Notes under the pieces: model-generated
The model's database searches: none
What the model was told of the DNA's origin: nothing
Seen by the model: only the letters and a program-made list of their open reading frames with translations
From: Flavobacteriaceae bacterium PS02337
GTDB lineage: Bacteria > Bacteroidota > Bacteroidia > Flavobacteriales > Flavobacteriaceae
Length of the DNA: 64,000 nucleotides
Assembly: GCA_029959285.1 (NCBI GenBank)
Contig: JASCOE010000004.1
Coordinates: forward strand, 248,001-312,000
Reading direction: 5' to 3'
Program-made: the position numbers and the translations under genes
Shown here: positions 17,688 to 28,099 of the stretch, one piece after another
Layout: each line of letters starts with the position of its first letter
Numbering within the stretch: position 1 is the first letter of the stretch

Positions 17688-20600
17688 ATGAAAAATAAAA
17701 TTATAATATTGGTGTTTTTGATAGGTGCATTTTTGTTTGCAGCTAATATTGGCGAATATAAAATGGCATCGTTATTTTCTGAAAACAAAGCAGAAGAAAA
17801 CACGGTTTCAGTTTCTGATGCGGCAGTTGTTTTAAAAAAGGAAAATAAAACCACAAAATTATTTACTGCAGATATTAAAGAAGGAATTATCGGTGTAAAT
17901 AATACCGATGATATTGATGATGCATACGATAATGTTTTTCATTTAAAGGTAAACGAACTTCCGACAAAAGAGGAAAATGCTTATTTAGAATATGAATTAT
18001 TTGGCTACGATCGTGCGGCATCTATTTCAAGAAGTTTAAATAATCAGCCAAGTATTGGAGGTCAGTTTTTGTCTTCTAATAAAGCATGGACGGCTCAATC
18101 TGAATTACTTTCTGAAAAATCATTGCGAAAAGGAGACAACGTACTTTTATTTACTGCTCCTGAAGGAATTGCAAATGGATATAAAATTAAAAATGTACGA
18201 ATAGTATATAAAAATGGAAACCATAATTCCAATTTTACACTTTTAAAAACAGATAACAAATTATATGTTAAAGGAACTAATTTTCCTTCGCAGATCAAAA
18301 AAATGACTATTGCAGGAATTGCTGTAGATGTAAATCAGCCGGAGTTTGAATTGGTTTTGGATGCTGAAAATATTGGAGAATCTGTTTCAGTTTTAAAAGA
18401 AACCGTTTCAGGAATTATTGTAAACGAAAAATTAGAAGTAGCCCATTTTTCCAAAGTAGAAAGTTTTAGACCAATCGAAAATGCAAAAGAACGCATTTCA
18501 AAAAACATCAATTTTGAAACAGCCAATTCTCTAGAATATAAAGATTTCTTGGCAGTTTTTCCTGCTGGAGCTTTAAAAAATAATGTAAAAGTTTCGGTAA
18601 GCGGTTTACGTAAAATTGATATTGCGCCATTAAACGCCGCGATGGTCAATGTGACTGCTGTAAATGCAGGTTTTCGATTGCTTCCGCACGGAACTATTTT
18701 TGAAAAAGCCGTTACACTTTCACTTCCATACGATAAAAAAACAATTCCAGAAGGTTATACAGAAAAAGACATTAATGTATTTTATTTTGACGAAAACAAA
18801 CGCCTTTGGCAAGAAGTAACCAAAGATTCTCTTGATATTAAACAAGGAATTATTAAGGCGAAAACCACTCATTTTACCGATTTTATTGCAGGAATTATCA
18901 AAATGCCTGAATCTCCTGAGACTTCGGGTTACACGCCAACAAGCATTAAAGATTTAAAAGCGGCAAGTCCGTTAGTTGGAATTCAGTCTATTGCGCCGCC
19001 TTCTGCAAACGGAAGAGGAACTATGAGTACCGGTTTTTCTATCGTAATTCCGAATGGGCGAGGAGGTATGCAACCTTCTTTAAATCTTCAATATGACAGT
19101 GACGGCGGGCACAGTTGGGCAGGAATGGGTTGGGACATTTCGGCTCCGTCAGTAAGTATAGAAACCCGTTGGGGAGCGCCAAGATATGACGCAGTAAATG
19201 AAACAGAAAGTTATGCTATTGCAGGCGAAGCTTTGATTCCGAATTCGCACAGAGCCGAATGGATTGCCAGAACTTCAGATAAACAATTTTATCCAAGAAG
19301 AGAAGGAGCTTTTCAGCAGATTGTTCGTAAAGGATCATCGCCTAAAAATTATTACTGGGTTGTAAAAGATAAAAGCGGAGTAGCAAGTTATTACGGTGGA
19401 ACACAATCTGGATTATCTGCAAATGGTGTTTTGCAAGATGCAAATGGAAATGTTGGTCATTGGGCACTTTGTCTTCAAGTCGATTTAAAAGGGAATACAG
19501 TAGAATACGAATACGACAAACGAGATGGAGAACTCTATCTTAAAAAAGTGTATTATACTGGTTTTGGATCTCAAAAAGGAAATTACAATGTTACTTTCGT
19601 AAAAAACTCAGATTTAGGCGAAGCAAATCGCTCAGATGTTCAGGTTTCGGCAAGATTAGGATTTAAGCAGCTGAACAATCAATTGTTGCGAAAAATTGAA
19701 GTTCGTTACAAAAATGATCTGGTTCGCAGTTATGAGTTGAATTATAAAGAAGGCGCTTTTAAGAAAACGCTTTTAAAATCAATTTCAGAATATGACTCAG
19801 AGTCAAAATCATTCTATACCAATACCTTAGATTATTTTGATGACATTCGTGATGCATCTGGAAAATACAATCCGTTTGGACCAGAGCAAACTTGGAGTGT
19901 TCCTAATGATAATTTAAGAAATACTTCGATTCCATCTTTTAGTGATGTATTATTTTCAGGGAAACACTCTTTGGTAAGCAGTACAGAAGGAACTACAGAA
20001 GGTATAAGTTATAGACTTGGAATTGGTTTAGCGACAAATACCGGAAGTTTAAAAGGATTTACAGTCGGGGGTCATGGAGGAAACAGTTGGGGGAAATCTG
20101 AAACAGCGGCTGTTCTAGAAGATTTAGATGGAGATGGATTGCCAGATAAGGTGTTTAGAAATAAAGATGGTGTTTATTACCGAAAAAATTTAGCAGGTTC
20201 AGGTCAGCTGGGTTTTGGCGAATTACAAGAAATTAATATTAATGACGTTGGTTTTTCTAAATCTACTTCATTTAACTGGGGTGTTGATTTAAATTTGAAA
20301 TACGGTAATATTGGATACGATCAGCAGCGTTCTACCAATAAAACCAAAGCCTATTTCATGGATTTTAACGGAGACGGTCTGGTTGATTTTGTTCGAAACG
20401 GACAAGTATATTACAACCGTTTAGAAAATGGAGTTCCAACATTCAAGACGAATAGTACAGGAACACCTTCGCCAGTTTTTGGAGGAGGAAATATTGCAAT
20501 TCCAGGATATACCACAATCTCAGCAGAAGAAATTGAAAAACAAAACCCGCTGCACGATGTAGTACGCATGTGGGAAGCTCCTGTAAAAGGAATCGTTTCT

Positions 20601-23600
20601 GTTTCGCATCAATATCAATTAATTCAAGAATCAACACCAGAACGCATTAAAGCTCGTGCAGAATATGTAAATAACGCAGGAGATGACAAAGCAGATGGTG
20701 TACATTTATATTTTCAAAAAGGAAATCAGTTAGTTTGGAATGAAGCTATTGGAGCAACAGACTATGCTATTAAAACCAAACAAAATACTTCAATTTCTGT
20801 AGAAAAAGGAGAGCGATTGTATTTTAGAGTTAGTGCTGTAAAAGATGGAAATTTTGACACTGTTCTTTGGAATCCGATTGTTACTTATACGCAGATCAAA
20901 CATTTTGACAGGGATATAAACGGAAATTTAGCAGAAAGCGATTTTACAGTTCCGTCTTCTTTAAAAGATGCAAATTTATATTCTTTAGCTACTTATCAGC
21001 CAAGTAGGGATTTTTTTAGTAGTTCTGTTGCAGGAAAAGCGGTTCCAACTGCTGGAAATGTTGTATTGAAAGGAATTTTAAATAAACCAGTAACTTCAGA
21101 TCACATTAAATTAGTGATTACTAAAAGTTATTTGGATCAGAGTAGTCCTTCGGTAGTTGTTTTCGAAAAGACGTTTTTAGCAAATGAAGTTGCTTCCTTT
21201 AATTTGGCTTCTGTTTCTCTGCCAGCATTTCAGGCAGAAACACAGATTAGTTTAGCTTTAGAAACCGCAACTAACATTAATTGGCAGACGATTTCTTTTG
21301 CACCAACGGTTACTGTGCCAGCTTATCCAGGTGGCGTAACAGAAGAAGTTCCAATGGAAGTTTCTCATTTATTATACAATAAAAGAGAAGGAAATTATAA
21401 TACATCTGGTGTAACATCTACAGTAAATGGCAAAGTAAAATTAAGCATATTGCCACAGGATTTAATATTGGCAACTCCGTTTCAGTATCCAGGAAATATT
21501 AATAATTATAATGGTGAAGTAATTATTTCGGCTAAACAAAATAACGTTTTATTGGCCCGTAATCGTTATCAAATTACCACAGGAACTTTGGTATTAATTA
21601 ATAATGCATTTGATAATGCCGTTAATTATCCCGAAGCAATTGCGGGCATTCCGATTCAATTAGAAATGACAATTTCTAATCAGCAATCTATTACAATTAT
21701 CAAAAATTATCCAAAAACGAATGCCTTAAATATTCAGGTTCAGGTAACTGATTTAAAAGATCTTGCCGACTTAACGGATGATGTAATTTACAATAAGGCT
21801 TCTGATGATTTTTCAATATATAGTCTTCTGACTGCCGATGAAAGAACTTTTGGATTGTATCATCGTCAATGGGGCGGATTTGTCATTAACGGAACTTTAG
21901 CTTCTAACACAATAGATCAAACTCAGTTAAAGCAATCAGATGCTTATAATAATGAACCCGATTTAAATAATACGGATCCCGAAAATTATGACGGAAAAGG
22001 ATATGAAATGGCAAATAATTATTTTGTATCGTTAAATCCATCTTATACAAAAACAAAATGGGAAGGTCTTGAAGATGGAATTTATATCAAAGGACAAACA
22101 ATTGGAGTTGTTAGATTAGGAGAAGATGATATTGCAGACTACACCGATTTTTCGCTTCCAAATCTGCAAGGCGGAAGCACTTCTGCGCTTGATATGATTA
22201 GCGAAAGTAAAAGTAAAAGTATTTCTGCTGGAGCTTCTGCGGGATTTGCAAATGTAGGTTATAGTAAATCTATTGATGGAGATTCGTATGTAACCCAAAC
22301 GATGAGTGATTTTAACGGAGATAGATTTCCAGATTATATTCGAGGAGGAAATGTACAGTTAACAGCGCCGGTTGGAAAAATTTCAGATGAGGTAATCAAT
22401 TTAGGAGATAATTTTAGCCATGCTGTAACAACATCTGAAGGTCCTAATTTTGGTGGAAGTTACAGTCACGGTAGTGCTAAAAGTGGTTTGGGAATTACAG
22501 TTGGAAAAGTGGCGGCACAGCGTGAAGCTTCGAGAACTTGTGCTGAAGAAGAAGCTGAAAAAGCAAAAGATCAAATTTCTGTAAGTGCTTCACAAGGAAA
22601 AGGAACAGACCGTGCAAAAATGATTCATAGCGATATCAACGGAGATGGACTTCCAGATAAAATAACAGATTCGGGTGATGTTTTATTAAACACAGGTTAC
22701 GGATTTGTGCCAGGAGGAAACTGGAATTTAGGAAGTTTAAACAAAGGATTTTCAACAGATTGGAGTGCTGGATTAGGTTTCAGTATCAAACAAGGATCTA
22801 TTTCCGGAGGTGCCAACTATGCAAGATCAGAATCAGATGTTGATGAATCGTTTATGGATATCAATGGAGACGGATTGGCTGATAAAATAAGTTATCAAGG
22901 CAATACAATGCGTGTTGCATTTAACTTAGGAGATTCTTTTGATACTCCAATTGTATATCCAAAGTTTTCAGAAATGAATCTGAACAAAGGGGTGAGTTAC
23001 GGAATGAATGCTAATTTTTCATTCGATATTACGGTTTGGTTATTGCGTATTACTCCAACTGTCGGAGGAAGTAAAGGATGGAGTACAAGCCGTTCTGAGG
23101 GAACTTATATGGATATCAACGGCGATGGTAATTTAGATTATATCGTTTCTAAAGACGATAACCATTTAACCGTACAGCTTTCGAACATTAAAAGAACCAA
23201 CAAATTAAAAAGTGTAACAAACGGTGCAGGAAATAGCTATACAGTAGATTATGAACTTTTAAAACCAAGTTACGAAAACCCGTCAGCAAAATGGGTTTTA
23301 CAATCTGTAGATGTTTTTGACGGACATGCGGGCGACGGAATTGATCATTCTATTGCAAAATTCAGATACGAAGACGGTTTTCAGGATCGTCGTGAAAGAG
23401 AGTTTTACGGATTCGGAAAAGTAATTCAGGAACAAATTGATGCGGCTGATAATTCGGTTTTTATGACCAGCGTTCAGGAATTTTACAATCAGGATTATTT
23501 CAGAAAAAATCTTTTAAAACACAGTTATGCTTTAGACAAAAACGACAAAATGCGTCAAGAGTCTGAAAACGAATATAGTTTTGTTGATGTGGCAACGCAA

Positions 23601-26600
23601 GCAATGATTCCAGTTTCAGAGTTGAATTTACCTTCTTGCGATGCCAAAAGAATTTTCGTTGGATTAATTCACGCCAATCAAAAAGTATACGAAGGAGGAA
23701 GTGAGTATTTAGAAACTAATACTTTTAATACTTATGACGCTAACGGAAATATTATTCAGTACGAAGATTTAGGAAACGGTTCTGCCGATGATAAAGTAAC
23801 AGCAAAAATCAGTTATTACGAAAGTACTACGCCTTATTACGGCGGAATTCCAAAACAATTGGAAGTATTTACAACAGAAGGTTTAAAACGAAAAAGAGCG
23901 ACCACAATCAATACGACTACGGCAGAAGTAACTCAGATTAAAAACTACGCTGCCGCAGATAAAATTGCGATTACCGATATTGCTTATGATACTTACGGAA
24001 ACCTGCAAAAAATTACAGGTCCAGCAAATCACAAAGCACAACGCATGACATTAGAATATGTGTTTGATACAGAAAATTATCAATACATGACCGAAATAAA
24101 AGATGCTTTTGGGTATCAGAATAAAATGGAATACGATTATCGTTTCGGAATACCTTTAAAAACAACCGACCGTAACGACCAAAGTACGATTTATACCATA
24201 GACGCAAAAGGACGTATGGCAACGATTAAAGCACCTTACGAAATTGCTTCTGGTAAACCGTACACTATTGCGTATGAATATTTTCCTGAAGCCAAAGTAC
24301 CGTATGCGAAAACTAAAAATTACGATCCAGAGTTTGATAAAGACATTGAGACTTTTACCTATACAGACGGATTAGGAAGAGCATTGCAGGTAAAGAAAAC
24401 TGCAAGTTTGTTTACTCAAGCAGGAAGTCCAGATCAGGAAGCTCAAATCATATCAGGGAAAATAATTTATGACGGATTGGGTAGAGCAACAACAAGTTAC
24501 TATCCAACAACGACCACAACAGTCGACAACAATTTTAGTACGGCAGTATCAAACGTAACGCCAACAAAAACAGAATACGATGAAATAAGTCGAGCAGTAA
24601 AAGTAACATTGCCAGACGGAAGTACCAATACAACAGTTTTTGCTATAGAAGATTATGATGGAATTCCTGTTTTGCGTACAACACAAACAGATGCATTAAA
24701 CAAAACAAGCCAAACATATACAGATGTAACTGGGCAGAATTTGGCGAGCATGCAAAACGATTTGTTGACAAAATTTGATACAAATGCATTGGGAGAAATG
24801 ATCAAAGTAACCGATGCGATGGATCATATTACCAAAAGCAGTTACGACTGGTTAGGACGACGTGTAGAATTTACGCATCCAGATGCAGGAACAACAATCA
24901 TGCAGTATGATTTGGCAGGAAACTTAACCACTCGTATTACACAAGATATTAAAAATACAGTCCCGAACGGCGGAGCGATACAATACGAATACAATTACAA
25001 TCGCTTAGAAAGTATAAAATATCCTAAAAATCCGCAGAATAATGTGCAGTACAATTACGGTAAAGCAGACGGAACAGCATCTCGTCGAGGAAGATTATGG
25101 TTTGTGCAAGATGCCAGTGGCGGACAGGAATTTTTCTATGGAAAATTAGGAGAAGTTGAAAAAGAAATTCGCACCCTTCGCATTACACCTACAGATATAC
25201 AAACCTATATCTCTCAATATGAATATGATACTTGGAACCGTATTCAGAAAATGACCTATCCCGACGGCGAAGTGGTAGAATATACTTATAATCGTGCAGG
25301 AAATTTGCAAAGCATGCAGGGTAAAAAAGAAAGTCATACGTATGACTACATAAAACAATTAAGTTATGACGAATTTGAACAGCGTAAATATTTAAAATAC
25401 GGAAACGACACCGAAACCAATTATACCTACGATCCTGTTATGCGTAGATTACAGCAATTGCAGGTAAAAAGTGGAGCAAGGCAAGTTATGAATAATGCAT
25501 ATGGTTATGATTTGGTAGGAAATGTATTGAGTATAAAAAATACCGCGCCAATTGTTAATAATACTTTAGGCGGAACTTCTGCGCACGAATATCAATACGA
25601 TGATTTTTATAGATTAAAATCGGCAAAAGCAACATATCAGGGTGAATTTACCAAAGCGAGTTATGAGCTTAATATGAGCTATAACAAAATGCACAACATT
25701 ACAAAGAAAGATTTAATTCATACCGTAAATAATGAGCAGAAAGGTTATGTGTTAGATTATAATTACGATAACGAACTGCATCCAAACGCACCAAATAAAA
25801 TTGCTGAAGCAGGTAAAACCGAGCCTAGGCAATATGTTTATGACGGAAACGGAAACCCAACAAGTTATACCGAAGAAAAAAGTTTCAGAAAAATGACTTG
25901 GGATGAAGAAAACCGCTTAATGGGAATTAACGATAACGGAAGAATTCACCAATACACTTATGATGCCGGAGGAGAAAGAGTAATAAAAAGCTCGGGCGAT
26001 TCTCAAAATGTAGCCATAAACGGTGAAACGGCAGCAACAATTGTACATACCGATGATTACACGGGTTATGTTTCTCCATATTTTGTGATTAGTAAAGGGA
26101 AGTTTACCAAGCATTATTTTGAAGGAGCAGGACGCATTGTAAGCAAACTGGGTAACGGAACTTTTGCACAGCCTTTAAAAATAACAGCTGGAGGTGTAAA
26201 TTATGGCAAACTAACAGCAGAACAACAGAAAGCATTAGATACTTATGTAAAAAGTTTAGGAGTACCACCAGGTCCGCCAACACAGCAGGGAATTTATGCA
26301 ACGCCAGAATTTACAGGCGATCCATATCCAAGCGAAGTCATAAAACCTGTAGAAGAAAATCAAGAACCACCAGAAGGCTGGCCAAGAAACCCAATTTTTA
26401 ATGCACCTGGCGATGTGCCGGGACCGCCAGTACAATTTGGGCCTCCTGTTGAACCTACAACCGTAAAAGGAGGAGAAGGTTTCACAGGAACTGGAATGCC
26501 AGAAAATGATATTTTTTATTTTCATCCTGATCATTTGGGAAGTACTTCGTATATTACAACTCGAAACGGAAGCATAAGCCAGCATGTGGAGTATATTGCC

Positions 26601-27563
26601 TTTGGAGAGGTTTTGTTTGAGGAGCATTCGTCTAGTTTTTCTTCACCTTACTTGTTTAATGGTAAGGAATTGGATAGAGAGACGAATTTGAGTTATTATG
26701 GGGCGAGGTATTTAGATATGAAGACTAGCTTGTGGTTGAATGTTGATCCAATGAAGGAAGAGATGCCTAACGTAGGAAGCTATGTTTATGCGTTTAATAA
26801 TCCTGTCAGATTTATTGATCCTGATGGTATGCTTCCAGGTGATCCACCTTACGTAAAAAATAATGTTCATTTTATTCATTTTTTACGCCCTGTTGCAAAT
26901 GTTGTTAGAAGATCTTCAGGAGGAACTTTTACAGATGCTGCTTTAAAATCTGATACCAAGCGAGCAAATGAATATGTTGTAAATATGCAACAATATGAGA
27001 TGTTAACTTATTCAGCAAAGGCAAGTTATTATACAGGTTCAAATGTTGATATGGATGATATGCAAACTCAAGGTTTGACAGTGGCGAATGGAAGAACTCA
27101 ACCCGGAGGTAGGAGTTCAAATAGTTATTTTGTATCTCAAAGCAAAAGTGGTAATTGGTCAGCAGGACTTGGAGATCCTTCTTCCGATTCAAAAATTGGT
27201 TTTGGCGGCGGTATTCCATTAATAATAAATGGGATGCCTTATGGCGAAACAAAGAAATTTGATAAGAAGGGTAAAATGATTCAGAATAGTAGCGCCGGAT
27301 TTCCTTTGCAAAACAATTCTACAGTAGGTAAAACAATTCTTGCATTTGATAACAAAGGAAACTTTATGATCGTTTCGCAAGAAAATGGAGTTGAAGGTTT
27401 AACATTAGATGCGATTAGAAATGAGTTAATAAAAAATGGATATAACAATGCAGTTTCTTTTGATGGTTCAACCTCGGCTACTTTAGTAAAAGATAAGAAA
27501 ATTATAACCAAGCCAGATTCACGAAAAAATAATTCAATTCCAGTCGGTATACAAATTCACTAA
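17688..27563 (+). CDS. Giant SpvB/TcdB-RHS polymorphic toxin with phosphodiester glycosidase (NAGPA-like) tip
   Basis: A 3291-residue protein. The N-terminal hydrophobic segment (IIILVFLIGAFLFAA) acts as signal or anchor. Then come a SpvB domain (about 410-620; SIAPPSANGRGTMSTGFSI, AGMGWDISAPSVSIETRWG), FG-GAP/VCBS calcium-loop repeats (DLDGDGLPDK 814, DFNGDGLVDF 892, later copies at about 1541, 1650, 1725 and 1809), a TcdB middle region (about 1845-1950), YD/RHS repeats (about 2000-2850), a Pro-rich linker (about 2860-2940) and the RHS core (DHLGSTSY at about 2946, ending DPDGM at 3044-3048). The last 243 residues are the variable tip. Its end (GFGGGIPLIINGMPYG; VGKTILAFDNKGNF; LTLDAIRNELIKNGYNNAVSFDGSTSATLV; SIPVGIQIH) follows the NAGPA/DUF2233 phosphodiester-glycosidase pattern. 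By analogy with TcB-TcC the RHS part forms a shell holding the tip. Confidence 0.88.
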   Translation: MKNKIIILVFLIGAFLFAANIGEYKMASLFSENKAEENTVSVSDAAVVLKKENKTTKLFTADIKEGIIGVNNTDDIDDAYDNVFHLKVNELPTKEENAYLEYELFGYDRAASISRSLNNQPSIGGQFLSSNKAWTAQSELLSEKSLRKGDNVLLFTAPEGIANGYKIKNVRIVYKNGNHNSNFTLLKTDNKLYVKGTNFPSQIKKMTIAGIAVDVNQPEFELVLDAENIGESVSVLKETVSGIIVNEKLEVAHFSKVESFRPIENAKERISKNINFETANSLEYKDFLAVFPAGALKNNVKVSVSGLRKIDIAPLNAAMVNVTAVNAGFRLLPHGTIFEKAVTLSLPYDKKTIPEGYTEKDINVFYFDENKRLWQEVTKDSLDIKQGIIKAKTTHFTDFIAGIIKMPESPETSGYTPTSIKDLKAASPLVGIQSIAPPSANGRGTMSTGFSIVIPNGRGGMQPSLNLQYDSDGGHSWAGMGWDISAPSVSIETRWGAPRYDAVNETESYAIAGEALIPNSHRAEWIARTSDKQFYPRREGAFQQIVRKGSSPKNYYWVVKDKSGVASYYGGTQSGLSANGVLQDANGNVGHWALCLQVDLKGNTVEYEYDKRDGELYLKKVYYTGFGSQKGNYNVTFVKNSDLGEANRSDVQVSARLGFKQLNNQLLRKIEVRYKNDLVRSYELNYKEGAFKKTLLKSISEYDSESKSFYTNTLDYFDDIRDASGKYNPFGPEQTWSVPNDNLRNTSIPSFSDVLFSGKHSLVSSTEGTTEGISYRLGIGLATNTGSLKGFTVGGHGGNSWGKSETAAVLEDLDGDGLPDKVFRNKDGVYYRKNLAGSGQLGFGELQEININDVGFSKSTSFNWGVDLNLKYGNIGYDQQRSTNKTKAYFMDFNGDGLVDFVRNGQVYYNRLENGVPTFKTNSTGTPSPVFGGGNIAIPGYTTISAEEIEKQNPLHDVVRMWEAPVKGIVSVSHQYQLIQESTPERIKARAEYVNNAGDDKADGVHLYFQKGNQLVWNEAIGATDYAIKTKQNTSISVEKGERLYFRVSAVKDGNFDTVLWNPIVTYTQIKHFDRDINGNLAESDFTVPSSLKDANLYSLATYQPSRDFFSSSVAGKAVPTAGNVVLKGILNKPVTSDHIKLVITKSYLDQSSPSVVVFEKTFLANEVASFNLASVSLPAFQAETQISLALETATNINWQTISFAPTVTVPAYPGGVTEEVPMEVSHLLYNKREGNYNTSGVTSTVNGKVKLSILPQDLILATPFQYPGNINNYNGEVIISAKQNNVLLARNRYQITTGTLVLINNAFDNAVNYPEAIAGIPIQLEMTISNQQSITIIKNYPKTNALNIQVQVTDLKDLADLTDDVIYNKASDDFSIYSLLTADERTFGLYHRQWGGFVINGTLASNTIDQTQLKQSDAYNNEPDLNNTDPENYDGKGYEMANNYFVSLNPSYTKTKWEGLEDGIYIKGQTIGVVRLGEDDIADYTDFSLPNLQGGSTSALDMISESKSKSISAGASAGFANVGYSKSIDGDSYVTQTMSDFNGDRFPDYIRGGNVQLTAPVGKISDEVINLGDNFSHAVTTSEGPNFGGSYSHGSAKSGLGITVGKVAAQREASRTCAEEEAEKAKDQISVSASQGKGTDRAKMIHSDINGDGLPDKITDSGDVLLNTGYGFVPGGNWNLGSLNKGFSTDWSAGLGFSIKQGSISGGANYARSESDVDESFMDINGDGLADKISYQGNTMRVAFNLGDSFDTPIVYPKFSEMNLNKGVSYGMNANFSFDITVWLLRITPTVGGSKGWSTSRSEGTYMDINGDGNLDYIVSKDDNHLTVQLSNIKRTNKLKSVTNGAGNSYTVDYELLKPSYENPSAKWVLQSVDVFDGHAGDGIDHSIAKFRYEDGFQDRREREFYGFGKVIQEQIDAADNSVFMTSVQEFYNQDYFRKNLLKHSYALDKNDKMRQESENEYSFVDVATQAMIPVSELNLPSCDAKRIFVGLIHANQKVYEGGSEYLETNTFNTYDANGNIIQYEDLGNGSADDKVTAKISYYESTTPYYGGIPKQLEVFTTEGLKRKRATTINTTTAEVTQIKNYAAADKIAITDIAYDTYGNLQKITGPANHKAQRMTLEYVFDTENYQYMTEIKDAFGYQNKMEYDYRFGIPLKTTDRNDQSTIYTIDAKGRMATIKAPYEIASGKPYTIAYEYFPEAKVPYAKTKNYDPEFDKDIETFTYTDGLGRALQVKKTASLFTQAGSPDQEAQIISGKIIYDGLGRATTSYYPTTTTTVDNNFSTAVSNVTPTKTEYDEISRAVKVTLPDGSTNTTVFAIEDYDGIPVLRTTQTDALNKTSQTYTDVTGQNLASMQNDLLTKFDTNALGEMIKVTDAMDHITKSSYDWLGRRVEFTHPDAGTTIMQYDLAGNLTTRITQDIKNTVPNGGAIQYEYNYNRLESIKYPKNPQNNVQYNYGKADGTASRRGRLWFVQDASGGQEFFYGKLGEVEKEIRTLRITPTDIQTYISQYEYDTWNRIQKMTYPDGEVVEYTYNRAGNLQSMQGKKESHTYDYIKQLSYDEFEQRKYLKYGNDTETNYTYDPVMRRLQQLQVKSGARQVMNNAYGYDLVGNVLSIKNTAPIVNNTLGGTSAHEYQYDDFYRLKSAKATYQGEFTKASYELNMSYNKMHNITKKDLIHTVNNEQKGYVLDYNYDNELHPNAPNKIAEAGKTEPRQYVYDGNGNPTSYTEEKSFRKMTWDEENRLMGINDNGRIHQYTYDAGGERVIKSSGDSQNVAINGETAATIVHTDDYTGYVSPYFVISKGKFTKHYFEGAGRIVSKLGNGTFAQPLKITAGGVNYGKLTAEQQKALDTYVKSLGVPPGPPTQQGIYATPEFTGDPYPSEVIKPVEENQEPPEGWPRNPIFNAPGDVPGPPVQFGPPVEPTTVKGGEGFTGTGMPENDIFYFHPDHLGSTSYITTRNGSISQHVEYIAFGEVLFEEHSSSFSSPYLFNGKELDRETNLSYYGARYLDMKTSLWLNVDPMKEEMPNVGSYVYAFNNPVRFIDPDGMLPGDPPYVKNNVHFIHFLRPVANVVRRSSGGTFTDAALKSDTKRANEYVVNMQQYEMLTYSAKASYYTGSNVDMDDMQTQGLTVANGRTQPGGRSSNSYFVSQSKSGNWSAGLGDPSSDSKIGFGGGIPLIINGMPYGETKKFDKKGKMIQNSSAGFPLQNNSTVGKTILAFDNKGNFMIVSQENGVEGLTLDAIRNELIKNGYNNAVSFDGSTSATLVKDKKIITKPDSRKNNSIPVGIQIH
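26817..27560 (+). other. Variable C-terminal toxin tip: NAGPA-like phosphodiester glycosidase domain
   Basis: This is the part of the RHS protein after the DPDGM boundary. It keeps the family landmarks in order: NGR..PGGRSSNSYF (in place of NGGFF), GGGIPLIINGM, a VGKTILAFDNKGN strand pair, LTLDAIRNELIKNGY, and FDGSTSATLV in place of the usual LDGGGSST. The first 40 residues (HFIHFLRPVANVVRRSSGG) are not recognised. Known members cut sugar-phosphodiester bonds such as GlcNAc-1-P-mannose. As a toxin it might attack wall-polymer or lipid-linked sugar phosphates. Confidence 0.7.
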
Positions 27564-27573
27564 AATAATTGTA

Positions 27574-28083
27574 ATGAAAAAAGTAATATTTATAGTTTTG
27601 ATTTTAATTTGTCTTATAATGACAATAATGTCTTATTTATTTTTTGATTCAGAAAATAGTACACTGCTATTCTCTGGAGGAAGTGTTGGTTCTACTATGC
27701 AATATTTTGTAACTAATAAATGGATAGTTTTGTTTTTATATATTATTACCGTTTTTAGCATATACTTTTATAGAAATAAAATAAAAAAAATGTTGTTTTA
27801 TTTTGTAATATGTTTCTCTTTATGGTTTTTAAGTGGAAGGATGATAGGAGTGCAATATACAGGAGAAATAATAGCTGGATGGTTTTATTTAGAAACAAAT
27901 AAAGTTATTTTATGGGAAGGAAATAAATGTGCGGACGATGTAATAAAGAATACCAAAACGAAGAATTCATATCTTTTTAATTTAAAATTTACAAATGCTT
28001 GTACAACTAAGGAAATTTACATTGGTCCATTTATTATGTTAGCTGTAGAAAGTCACTTTGGACAAACTCACGCCTCTAATTGA
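27574..28083 (+). CDS. Four-helix membrane protein, candidate immunity protein for the RHS tip
   Basis: A 169-residue protein with hydrophobic segments at about 3-22, 50-62, 70-86 and a weaker one near the C-terminus (PFIMLAVE). A hydrophilic stretch with two Cys (KCADDV; ACTTKE) lies between the last two and could face the periplasm with a disulfide. It starts 10 bp after the stop of the RHS gene, which is the usual place of the cognate immunity gene, and decayed RHS sequence begins right after it. No known immunity family is recognised. A membrane immunity protein would suit a toxin that acts in the periplasm or at the membrane surface. The assignment rests on position, size and topology. 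Confidence 0.6.
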   Translation: MKKVIFIVLILICLIMTIMSYLFFDSENSTLLFSGGSVGSTMQYFVTNKWIVLFLYIITVFSIYFYRNKIKKMLFYFVICFSLWFLSGRMIGVQYTGEIIAGWFYLETNKVILWEGNKCADDVIKNTKTKNSYLFNLKFTNACTTKEIYIGPFIMLAVESHFGQTHASN

Positions 28084-28099
28084 TATAAATTGACACGTA

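Noticed and set aside
17688-27563. Open frames on the minus strand across the RHS gene
   Set aside because: They are shadows of one long coding frame with clear domains.
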